Shown: piece by piece, positions 1 to 6,156 of the stretch
How the letters are laid out: the number at the start of each line of letters is the position of its first letter
Position numbering within the stretch: the stretch's first letter is position 1
From: SIG575 sp045595725
Lineage (GTDB): Bacteria; Bacillota; Clostridia; Oscillospirales; Acutalibacteraceae
Direction of reading: 5' to 3'
Assembly: GCA_045595725.1 (NCBI GenBank)
Contig: JAZOAY010000095.1
Location: 1-7,029, forward strand
Length of the DNA: 7,029 nucleotides
Made by a program: the position numbers and the translations under genes
The notes under the pieces: generated by a model
What the model saw: only the letters and a program-made list of their open reading frames with translations
The model's database searches: none
Told to the model about the DNA's origin: nothing

Positions 1-492
1 GTCAATTACTTCTGTATGTCCGAGTGCATCTACAACTTCCTGTGCTACGAGTACTTCGCCGCATACTGAACAGTGTTTACCTTCTGTAAGACCTGTTTCT
101 GTACATGTAGGTGCTACTGCTTCGTCGATTACTTCTGTATGTCCGAGTGCATCTACAACTTCCTGTGCTACGAGTACTTCGCCGCATACTGAACAGTGCT
201 TACCTTCTGTAAGACCTGTCTCTGTACATGTAGGTGCTACTGCTTCGTCAATTACTTCTGTATGACCAAGTGCATCTACTGTTTCCTGTGCTACGAGTAC
301 TTCGCCGCATACTGAACAGTGTTTACCTTCTGTAAGACCTGTCTCTGTACATGTAGGTGCTACTGCTTCGTCAATTACTTCTGTATGACCAAGTGCATCT
401 ACAACTTCCTGTGCTACGAGTACTTCGCCGCATACTGAACAGTGTTTACCTTCTGCAAGACCTGTCTCTGTACATGTAGGTGCTACTGCTTC
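1..492 (-). repeat. Four tandem 123-bp units inside the secreted protein gene
   Basis: Units occupy 1-123, 124-246, 247-369 and 370-492 with no gaps. The first bases of a further unit continue from 493 before similarity falls off. By hand comparison any two units differ at only 3 to 7 of 123 positions. The length is a multiple of three, and each unit encodes 41 residues containing GHTEVIDEA, PTCTETG, GKHCSVCGE and LVAQE. The array runs to the window edge, so the true copy number is unknown. Such arrays change copy number by slippage or recombination and are prone to assembly collapse. Confidence 0.95.
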
Positions 493-2406
493 GTCGATTA
501 CTTCTGTGTGGCCGAGTTCAGGGATAACTTGTTCTGAAATTATTTTTCCGCAAACTGAACATGTAACCGTAACCTTGCCCTCTTCCGTACACGTTGCCTC
601 AGTTGTTTTTGCGACTTCTGCATGACCGAGCGCTGAAACATAATCTGATACATAACTGTCACCACAAATTGTACAGGTATATGTTGTGAAACCTCTGTCT
701 TCGCATGTCGGAGCAGTTACAACAGACTTGTAAGAATGACCTGTTGCTGCAACATAAGTATCTTTTGATGTTGCACCACAAACGGAACATGTGTGAGTTG
801 TATAACCCTGTGCTGTACATGTGGGAGCAGTTACAACTGATTTATAAGAATGTCCCGTTGCAGGAATTGTTGCCACCTGAGATGCATCACAGCCTTCAAA
901 AGTACATATCTGAGTACCTGTACCTGTTTCTGTACAAGTGGGAGCCTTAGTAACTGTTGCTTCTCCGTAAGTATGCTTTTCCCATGTAAGTTTGTTATTT
1001 ACCCAACCTACAACATGGTATTCTTCGGGAACAATAAACTCTGCATCGTTTACATACGTTTCAGTATCTTTTGTACTGAGTTTTGCAGATTCTTTGGTTG
1101 TAACAGAGAATACTGCATTATCACCCTTTGTGACAGTGGCGTTTTCTTCAAGGTAAATTTCACCGCCAAGTTCACCATCAACATAAAGTGCACCGCCGTT
1201 TTCAACAAAAAACTTTGCCGATGGTCTGCCCTGAGGATAACGATAGTTTTCTGTAAACTGCGAATCAGTAAGCTCTCGGTATGCAACAATCTGTGAATAT
1301 CTGTCACGTGTAGATGTTTTATATCTGTTGACCTTGAAAGTTGCACCGTCATGAATTGTAGCCTCACTACCGGGAAGGAATTTCATGCTTATAGCTTTAC
1401 TGTCGTAATAACTGTCATATTCGCCGTCATAAAAATGGAACTCGTTATCACCATCCATTGCCAGAACAAAACTTGAGGAATTAACGGTAACCGGCAGAAT
1501 ACTGATATAAATCTTGATTGAAATCGAACCTAAATATCCGCCACCGTAAATTTTATAAACTTCTGCCTCTTTTCCTATCCTGTCACGATATTCAACTGTT
1601 TTGACAAGTTTTGAACCACTTTTAAGAATAAAGAGACCCTCTGATGAACCGACAAGAGTTGCAACGTTATATGAGAATGAACTATTGAAATATGCAACGT
1701 TCTGACCTGTCAGTTCTGCACCGGAATGGATAGTAATCTCAACTGTGATGTTACGCATATCATACTCGTTAGCAATCCATACGCCCTGAGTTCTCATGTA
1801 AGATGAATGTGTACCGCCACGGAAATGTTCAATAACGAAAAGGTCTCTTACTTCTGCCCCTGAAAATGCTTCAATAGCGCCTGAGCCTTTGATATAACCG
1901 TTAGCAACAACTACGCCGCCACTGTTAACATTCATTTTACCATTGAGAATAATCTGTGCATAATTGCCGTTGACTTCGTGACGGTAGTGACCACTCTTTT
2001 TCAGACCGATGAGTGCAGAAACAAGGACATTACCATTGACTGTAACAGTAACCCCTTCTGCAACCGTAAGGGTTCTATAGAGTACGTCTGTTACATATCC
2101 CGTTGCATTTGAGTTTACGTCAGGATTTCCGCTTGCAACGTTATAGCCTGTGTAACCATCCTTATGAGGAACAAGCAAGGTAACCCCCGCTTTAACCGTA
2201 ACATTCTGTGTAATTGTCGTATCTTTCTGCACAATAACCGTATTACCGCTTACCGCTGCATTAAGTGCATCTTCAACGCTGTTGTAATAAACATCGCCAA
2301 TGCTTGCAACATTTTCTTCTGCCGCTGAAATATTCATTGCGAACAAAGATGTTACAAGAATGACAGACAGAAGAATACTTATAATTCTTTTTATCTTTTT
2401 ATTCAT
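1..2406 (-). CDS. Large secreted repeat protein, C-terminus outside window (partial)
   Basis: The frame is open for 802 codons from ATG at 2406-2404 to base 1 without a stop, so the 3' end lies outside the window. A ribosome binding site AAAAGGAG sits 9 nt upstream. Residues 1-28 form a signal peptide: KK-IKR basic start, hydrophobic core, probable cleavage after NISA. Residues about 30-60 (IGDVYYNSVEDALNAA, then GNTVIVQKD) resemble the opening module of many clostridial surface proteins. Residues about 60-477 are rich in short beta strands with repeated GVTVTVNG / LNGKMNVNSGG / GGALYVDGELGG phrases, which suggests a beta-solenoid. This part has no cysteine. From residue 478 onward come repeats of 38-41 residues, each with Gly-His and three Cys (PTC...C-x-x-C). 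The role is probably surface adhesion or display, but I do not recognise the specific protein. No wall anchor is visible, as the C-terminus is missing. Confidence 0.9.
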   Translation of the reverse strand, partial: MNKKIKRIISILLSVILVTSLFAMNISAAEENVASIGDVYYNSVEDALNAAVSGNTVIVQKDTTITQNVTVKAGVTLLVPHKDGYTGYNVASGNPDVNSNATGYVTDVLYRTLTVAEGVTVTVNGNVLVSALIGLKKSGHYRHEVNGNYAQIILNGKMNVNSGGVVVANGYIKGSGAIEAFSGAEVRDLFVIEHFRGGTHSSYMRTQGVWIANEYDMRNITVEITIHSGAELTGQNVAYFNSSFSYNVATLVGSSEGLFILKSGSKLVKTVEYRDRIGKEAEVYKIYGGGYLGSISIKIYISILPVTVNSSSFVLAMDGDNEFHFYDGEYDSYYDSKAISMKFLPGSEATIHDGATFKVNRYKTSTRDRYSQIVAYRELTDSQFTENYRYPQGRPSAKFFVENGGALYVDGELGGEIYLEENATVTKGDNAVFSVTTKESAKLSTKDTETYVNDAEFIVPEEYHVVGWVNNKLTWEKHTYGEATVTKAPTCTETGTGTQICTFEGCDASQVATIPATGHSYKSVVTAPTCTAQGYTTHTCSVCGATSKDTYVAATGHSYKSVVTAPTCEDRGFTTYTCTICGDSYVSDYVSALGHAEVAKTTEATCTEEGKVTVTCSVCGKIISEQVIPELGHTEVIDEAVAPTCTETGLAEGKHCSVCGEVLVAQEVVDALGHTEVIDEAVAPTCTETGLTEGKHCSVCGEVLVAQETVDALGHTEVIDEAVAPTCTETGLTEGKHCSVCGEVLVAQEVVDALGHTEVIDEAVAPTCTETGLTEGKHCSVCGEVLVAQEVVDALGHTEVID
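514..975 (-). repeat. Four diverged Cys-repeat modules (protein-level)
   Basis: Protein residues 478-517, 518-555, 556-593 and 594-631 are older-looking members of the same repeat family that leads into the near-identical 41-residue units. Three of them are exactly 38 residues long. Each keeps the PTC/ATC motif and a C-x2-C-G pair, spaced C-x9-C-x2-C. The first module is aberrant, with C-x9-C-x4-C (ICTFEGC). Nucleotide identity between these modules is low, so they are visible mainly after translation. Confidence 0.85.
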
Positions 2407-2415
2407 TGTATTTCG

Positions 2416-2474
2416 CTCCTTTTCGAGGCGTTTTACTACGAGTATATTATAATTCATTTGAGCATAACAGTCAA
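2416..2474 (-). promoter_or_regulatory. Sigma-A promoter and RBS of the large secreted protein gene
   Basis: On the minus strand a -35 box TTGACT (2474-2469) is followed by a 17-bp spacer and a perfect -10 box TATAAT (2451-2446). Transcription should start near 2439, giving a leader of about 33 nt that holds the AAAAGGAG ribosome binding site (2423-2416). This near-consensus promoter suggests strong, largely constitutive expression. No clear operator dyad overlaps it. Confidence 0.85.
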
Positions 2475-2684
2475 GAAAAATTCACAAATAATAAAGGTTT
2501 TTAATAAAATTTAACAATAAATTATAAAAAATCATTTTTATTCAACATACGTTGAAAGGAATTATAAATTCTATGGTCACATCTGCAAAACACCAACCTC
2601 TGAAAAATAATTTACCACAACCACAATTTTACCGTTTTTCAAAAAACATATCGTTTTGACTTCATCTCTCGTGTACAACAAAGC
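2475..2684. other. AT-rich intergenic spacer
   Basis: No gene with a start codon and ribosome binding site is visible here. A small inverted repeat TTCAAC-ATAC-GTTGAA lies at about 2541-2556. A minus-strand stretch from a TTG at 2678 to TGA at 2577 reads as 33 residues with coding-like composition (it includes TRDEVKTICFLKNGK). It has no ribosome binding site and its frame runs back through the terminator, so it is not called as a gene. Confidence 0.5.
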
Positions 2685-2726
2685 AAAAAAGCAGAGAATT
2701 TCGATTTCTGAAACTCTCTGCTTTTT
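2685..2726 (-). terminator. Intrinsic terminator downstream of the MerR-family gene
   Basis: The arms GCAGAGA (2691-2697) and TCTCTGC (2715-2721) pair perfectly. After one mismatch the inner TTTC/GAAA arms pair as well, leaving a 7-nt loop. The hairpin is flanked by A6 on the left and T5 on the right, so it can terminate in either direction. Given the gene layout it serves the regulator gene that ends 100 bp upstream and insulates the next gene. Confidence 0.8.
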
Positions 2727-2826
2727 GTCAGATGTGTGCTTTATGCTACTTTTCAGCCTCTGCTCTTGCCCATAAAATAATTTTCTCTAACATTTCCGTC
2801 TGTTCACGAGTGAACGGAGGTTGTAT

Positions 2827-4059
2827 TTATACTCTCGTAAAAACATAATAATTGGTATCATATCCGCCATAACGATAATCTCCGCTTTTCCATTCGATTA
2901 TCAGATAGTCCCTATTGTCAACAATTCTGATTTCATACTCACAGGCAGACCAGTTCCATTTTCTGAGTAAATAATTTTTCGTCCATACAACAGTATCTTC
3001 GCCCTCAAAAACATCATCTTCATAAACGCATCTGCAATTACCGTTTTTGAAAAACTCAATTTCTTTGAAATATAAATCTTCAATAGGTTCAGCTTCGGTT
3101 GTAAATTCTGATTTTCCTCCTTGATAACCGAGAAACGAATGGGCTTTCCATTTTCCGAGAACCCGTTCATCGTTAACAAAAGGCTTATTGACATCATCTT
3201 TTCTCGCAATTTCTTCTGCGGTGTATCTGTTACTGTCAACTTTTTTCAGTACAAGACAGGTAGGTTTACCACCGCGTGTATACTCAAATTCTTTGAGATT
3301 GACAAACATGAACAAATCATTTCCTATTTTTTCAGTTTCATACTCATTATTTACTGGTGAATTAAGATATCCTTTTGTCCAACTGAATGCCCAGTATCTT
3401 TCACCGTCCGGCAAAAAATACAAATATTTCTGCTCATCACCATAAAAGTTCTTTACGCAGAAAAGGTTGTCATAGAAATCTTCTCTCACCGCATAAATAC
3501 CGATAACTTCCCACTTACCCACAACTTTTTCATCATTGACAAATGGAAGAATGTCTTCAGGCGGGTCAATGTCTTCTCCGAGTTTCACAACATCACAGAC
3601 AATTTCATCACCTGCAACACGGTACTGTGAAACGCGTTGATAATCTGATGCCTTTATATGAGCCTCTGCAAGAGTACACAAATCAATAAATTTACTGTCA
3701 GGCATTATTTTTATTATTGCCCTGTTATTTTCAAAATTTACATTCAGTTTTGTCATCATAAATTTAGCCTCCTTAAGATTTTCAAGAGTTGTCAGAAAAA
3801 TTTTCTCTTTATGTGAAAAAATTTCTGCAATTTCTTCCGCTGTTTTCGCGGAATAAATCAGCTCTTTAATTTCCTGCAAGGAGAAACCTGCATTTTTCAA
3901 TGCAGTAATCCGATGAAAAAGAAGAATCTGCTCAGAAGAATAATGTCTGTAGCCCGAAAACCTGTCGGTGTATTCAGGCATAAGCAGTTTTTCTTTGTCA
4001 TAATGTCGCAAAACAGAAATTTTTGTTCCGCACATCTTTGCAAACTCTCCTATTTTCAT
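2827..4059 (-). CDS. MerR-family transcriptional regulator with two tandem beta-rich C-terminal modules
   Basis: This 410-residue protein starts with a classic MerR winged-helix DNA-binding domain: MKIGEFAKMCG, then SVLRHYDKEKLL and FSGYRHYSSEQ (residues 1 to about 70). A helical dimerisation region follows to about 105. The effector half is unusual. After a linker with DYQRVSQYRV, two related modules begin PFVNDEKVVGKW (172-183) and PFVNDERVLGKW (293-304). Each continues with YxYF/LYFKE, a W-T-K motif and an ending like YYVFTR, consistent with duplicated small beta-barrel, lipocalin-like domains. From memory, similar modules occur appended to some Bacillota BlaR1/M56-type proteins; this is unverified. 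It probably binds a ligand and activates its own promoter. An in-frame ATG 14 codons upstream (4101) is not used: it lies about at the expected -10 box, and only the ATG at 4059 has a ribosome binding site. Confidence 0.92.
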   Translation of the reverse strand: MKIGEFAKMCGTKISVLRHYDKEKLLMPEYTDRFSGYRHYSSEQILLFHRITALKNAGFSLQEIKELIYSAKTAEEIAEIFSHKEKIFLTTLENLKEAKFMMTKLNVNFENNRAIIKIMPDSKFIDLCTLAEAHIKASDYQRVSQYRVAGDEIVCDVVKLGEDIDPPEDILPFVNDEKVVGKWEVIGIYAVREDFYDNLFCVKNFYGDEQKYLYFLPDGERYWAFSWTKGYLNSPVNNEYETEKIGNDLFMFVNLKEFEYTRGGKPTCLVLKKVDSNRYTAEEIARKDDVNKPFVNDERVLGKWKAHSFLGYQGGKSEFTTEAEPIEDLYFKEIEFFKNGNCRCVYEDDVFEGEDTVVWTKNYLLRKWNWSACEYEIRIVDNRDYLIIEWKSGDYRYGGYDTNYYVFTRV

Positions 4060-4065
4060 AAACAA

Positions 4066-4074
4066 CTCTCCCTT
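4066..4074 (-). promoter_or_regulatory. RBS fixing the start of the MerR-family gene
   Basis: The minus-strand sequence AAGGGAGAG ends 6 nt before the ATG at 4059, so its GGGAG core sits 8 nt from that ATG. It selects this start over the in-frame ATG at 4101, which coincides with the promoter -10 region. The chosen start also gives the usual MerR N-terminus MKIGEFAK. Confidence 0.85.
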
Positions 4075-4082
4075 GCATAATC

Positions 4083-4094
4083 TAAGGTACCTTA
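4083..4094. promoter_or_regulatory. Second dyad with the same half-sites, over the expected transcription start
   Basis: The perfect 12-bp palindrome TAAGGTACCTTA lies just downstream of the -10 box. Its halves, TAAGGT and ACCTTA, match the arms of the promoter operator but in the opposite arrangement. It could be an extra regulator contact or chance. Confidence 0.4.
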
Positions 4095-4101
4095 TGCACA
4101 T

Positions 4102-4132
4102 AGTATAAACCTTAAGTTAAGGTGAGAGTCAA
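4102..4132 (-). promoter_or_regulatory. MerR-type promoter with 19-bp spacer and central operator dyad
   Basis: On the minus strand TTGACT (4132-4127) and TATACT (4107-4102) are separated by 19 bp instead of the usual 17. A perfect 15-bp palindrome, ACCTTAA-C-TTAAGGT (4109-4123), is centred in the spacer. An over-long spacer filled by a dyad is the known signature of promoters activated by MerR-family proteins through DNA distortion. Because it drives the MerR-family gene itself, autoregulation is the natural reading. Expected transcription start is near 4095. Confidence 0.9.
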
Positions 4133-4200
4133 GAGTTTTTTTGAAGAAAGTAAAAATTATTTTAAAGGATAACCATGGCAATAAAATTTCTTATAAATAC

Positions 4201-4264
4201 TTTTTGTCATAATAAAGAAAAATCCGAACTTTTCACCATAAAATGAAAAGTTCAGATTCGTTAC
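4201..4264. repeat. Dispersed ~64-bp terminator repeat, copy 1
   Basis: Plus-strand TTTTGTCAT, an A-rich link, then a 41-bp core from CCGAAC (4224) to GTTAC (4264). The core matches copy 2 (6017-6057) at 38 of 41 positions, in the same orientation. Identity extends past the hairpin arms on both sides, so the copies share ancestry and are not merely two similar hairpins. Confidence 0.85.
4211..4260 (-). terminator. Intrinsic terminator of the beta-helix protein gene (repeat copy 1)
   Basis: On the minus strand AATCTGAACTTTTCA pairs with TGAAAAGTTCGGATT across an 8-nt loop (TTTTATGG). This gives a 15-bp stem with a single U.G pair, followed by a T-rich tract. It lies about 88 nt after the stop codon at 4348. 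The sequence is almost the same as the terminator of the rRNA operon at 6004-6052. Confidence 0.85.
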
Positions 4265-4347
4265 TTTGGGATCTCTACACCTTTTCAACCCCACTATTTG
4301 TAATACGTTTCATTGAAAATACTTATCAAAAAATTTTTATTATTACA

Positions 4348-5913
4348 TCATTCGAAAATGTCAATAATTAATTTGCGGATTTCGACGATTGCAATATTGA
4401 ATGCTTGTCGGATAATTCTTACGACTTTTTCAAGGAAGTTTTCTGTTTCAAGCTCAGCATCCTCTCCGTTGCCTGAGTAACAGCCGATATTGTTGCTTGT
4501 TATTTCGTTACCGTAGAAATCTGTCATGCAACCATCCTTAACCACAAAACCTGCACCGATTAACGGTGAGCCTTCTGCAAGCTGATATGCTTTTATCGGA
4601 TCGTCACCGCCCACAAAACCGGGAAGTGTGTTCAAAGCATTCTTATCAAATGACGGATTAAAAGTATTGTAATAGCAGTTATTGGCAAACACATTATTTG
4701 AATCCTTCATTTCGCTGTTAACATAATAAAACTTTTGTCCATCTTGGAAAACTATAATGTTGTTTACAAACAATGAATCATAAATCTGAGTCATCTGAAA
4801 TTCCGGACAATTGATTATCGTGTTATTATAAAAGCTGAAATTCCATTCACCATCAGATACACCAATTTTGTTTCTGCCCTGATTGTCATTAACGGACAAA
4901 CAGTATCTTACCGTATTGCCTCTGTTACCGCCTTTAGCAGGATTGTTACACATAAAACGCATATTATCGTGGGAATAAATGTATTCGTATGTACAGTTAT
5001 ATGAGCCGTGGTCAAAATCCACAGTCATTCCGTCACCATAGTTTTTCTGACCTGCTATTTCGCAATAGCTGAAAGTGCAGTTTGATGAATAATGAGTCCA
5101 CATTGCGGCGGTAAAATAAAGAATTTCCCCGTTTTCATCAAGGCCAACGCCCTGACAACAATCAATGGCACGGCAATGTGTTACCAAAGCACCATCGCAG
5201 CCTTCAAGAACAACCGCTTCGCCGTCCAAATTGTAAAATTCACAGTTCTTTACAAGTGCATTCTTGTTAAGGTCCTGAGATCCGGTGAAAAATATGCCGT
5301 TGCCAACATCGTATATTTTGCAATTCACCGCCTGAAAATCGTTGACGGGATAAACCGAGCCTCCATAGCGTTTGATAACGATTGCTGCTCTGCCCGAAAT
5401 CGGACCCTCAGTATAATTATCACGGCAGGTTACGGTATAATTCTGCATGTCGTGAAATTCACAGTTTTCTATTCTGACACCCTTTGATTCTTTCGTAACT
5501 CCGTCAACCCAGATACCTCCGCCGTTATGTGCCGTGATTTCAAAACCCGAAACGGTTACATAAGAGCAGTCAAAAAGCTTCATAACCGCATCCCTTTCAT
5601 CTGTATTAAGATGTGGTTTTTTGCCCTCACCATAAGATGAAATAACAATAGGATTGTCCTCAGTTCCCGAGCAAGTAAGCGTAATTGCGCAATCATATTT
5701 TCCGTCTGACTTAAAGAGGATTTTATCGCCTGGTCCAAGGGTTAAAGATTCGATATTATCAACAGTTTTCCAGGCAGCAGTTTCGGACAATCCCGTGTTT
5801 TCGTCATTGCCTGATACACCATCAATATAGTAAGTCGTACCTACAGCAAACACAAACGGTATTATACTCAGGGTAATTATAACAACAAGAATCACCGATA
5901 GAAATTTTTTCAT
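4348..5913 (-). CDS. Secreted right-handed parallel beta-helix protein
   Basis: This 521-residue protein has a signal peptide (KK, hydrophobic core, cleavage probably after VFA at residue 23). Residues 28-51 carry YYIDGVSGNDENTGLSETA and AWKTV, then PGDKILFKSDGKY (61-73) and NPIVISSYGEG (87-97). This is the typical N-terminal cap of secreted beta-helix proteins of the polysaccharide lyase type. Residues about 110-415 repeat short strands with N-C-E-F / N-N-T-I-I-N ladders, as in parallel beta-helix repeats. The fold is well supported, but no catalytic residues can be assigned, so lyase activity is only a possibility. The last 30 or so residues (from ENFLEKVVRIIRQAF) form an amphipathic helix that may serve for attachment. 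AAGGAGG (5928-5922) lies 8 nt before the ATG. The gene has its own promoter and terminator, so it is probably monocistronic. Confidence 0.92.
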   Translation of the reverse strand: MKKFLSVILVVIITLSIIPFVFAVGTTYYIDGVSGNDENTGLSETAAWKTVDNIESLTLGPGDKILFKSDGKYDCAITLTCSGTEDNPIVISSYGEGKKPHLNTDERDAVMKLFDCSYVTVSGFEITAHNGGGIWVDGVTKESKGVRIENCEFHDMQNYTVTCRDNYTEGPISGRAAIVIKRYGGSVYPVNDFQAVNCKIYDVGNGIFFTGSQDLNKNALVKNCEFYNLDGEAVVLEGCDGALVTHCRAIDCCQGVGLDENGEILYFTAAMWTHYSSNCTFSYCEIAGQKNYGDGMTVDFDHGSYNCTYEYIYSHDNMRFMCNNPAKGGNRGNTVRYCLSVNDNQGRNKIGVSDGEWNFSFYNNTIINCPEFQMTQIYDSLFVNNIIVFQDGQKFYYVNSEMKDSNNVFANNCYYNTFNPSFDKNALNTLPGFVGGDDPIKAYQLAEGSPLIGAGFVVKDGCMTDFYGNEITSNNIGCYSGNGEDAELETENFLEKVVRIIRQAFNIAIVEIRKLIIDIFE

Positions 5914-5944
5914 TTAAATAACCTCCTTAAATTCTTACAAAACA

Positions 5945-5973
5945 ATTATAGCATTGAAATACAGAAAACACAA
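5945..5973 (-). promoter_or_regulatory. Promoter of the beta-helix protein gene
   Basis: On the minus strand TTGTGT (5973-5968), a 17-bp spacer and a perfect TATAAT (5950-5945) precede a leader of about 25 nt with the AAGGAGG site. The promoter begins only about 30 bp after the rRNA operon terminator. No operator dyad like that of the MerR gene is present. Confidence 0.75.
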
Positions 5974-5991
5974 CAAATAAAAAAAATAAAA

Positions 5992-6057
5992 CTTTTGTCA
6001 TGGATAAAAAACAAACCCGAACGTTTCACCGTAAAATGAAAAGTTCGGATTCGTTAC
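5992..6057. repeat. Dispersed ~66-bp terminator repeat, copy 2
   Basis: Second copy of the repeat at 4201-4264, in direct orientation. It has CTTTTGTCAT (5992-6001), an A-rich link two bases longer than in copy 1, and the 41-bp core 6017-6057. The two copies start 1791 bp apart and bracket the whole beta-helix gene. Confidence 0.85.
6004..6052 (-). terminator. Terminator of the rRNA/tRNA operon
   Basis: On the minus strand CCGAACTTTTCA pairs with TGAAACGTTCGG across an 8-nt loop, with one T/C mismatch in the stem, and is followed by GTTTG and T6. It lies directly after tRNA-Asn and ends the rRNA operon. Confidence 0.85.
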
Positions 6058-6060
6058 CTG

Positions 6061-6136
6061 TGGCGCCCCAAACAGGACTCGAACCTGTGACACCGCGGTT
6101 AACAGCCGCGTGCTCTACCGACTGAGCTATTAGGGC
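6061..6136 (-). tRNA. tRNA-Asn (anticodon GTT)
   Basis: A 76-nt cloverleaf with encoded CCA. Acceptor GCCCTAA pairs with TTGGGGC (one G.U). The D-stem is GCTC/GAGC. The anticodon arm is CGCGG-CTGTTAA-CCGCG with GTT at positions 34-36. The T-arm is ACAGG-TTCGAGT-CCTGT and the discriminator is G. It is the last gene of the rRNA operon, 67 bp after 5S and just before the terminator. Confidence 0.97.
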
Positions 6137-6156
6137 ATATTCGTTTTTTCGACATT

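Noticed and set aside
1..492. CRISPR-like appearance of the regular repeats
   Set aside because: Units are 123 bp, contiguous with no unique spacers, and stay in frame within a coding gene.
705..1367. Plus-strand and alternative minus-strand ORFs of 81-148 residues
   Set aside because: They overlap the long secreted-protein frame, which has a signal peptide, promoter, ribosome binding site and repeat structure. The short ones have none of these.
2541..2556. Inverted repeat TTCAAC-ATAC-GTTGAA as an operator or terminator
   Set aside because: The 6-bp arms are short, it has no T-run, and it lies about 70 bp upstream of the promoter -35 box. Not distinguishable from chance.
4175..4246. Plus-strand 23-codon ORF with an AAAGGA upstream, divergent from the MerR gene
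   Set aside because: It runs into the terminator repeat, has no clear promoter, and the peptide is partly encoded by the hairpin. It is probably chance.
5092..5487. Plus-strand ORF of 131 residues
   Set aside because: It is a shadow of the beta-helix gene, with no ribosome binding site and no recognisable protein features.
5992..6136. Possible integration (att) site at tRNA-Asn
   Set aside because: The repeated sequence begins after the tRNA and does not duplicate its 3' end. No integrase or phage gene is present.
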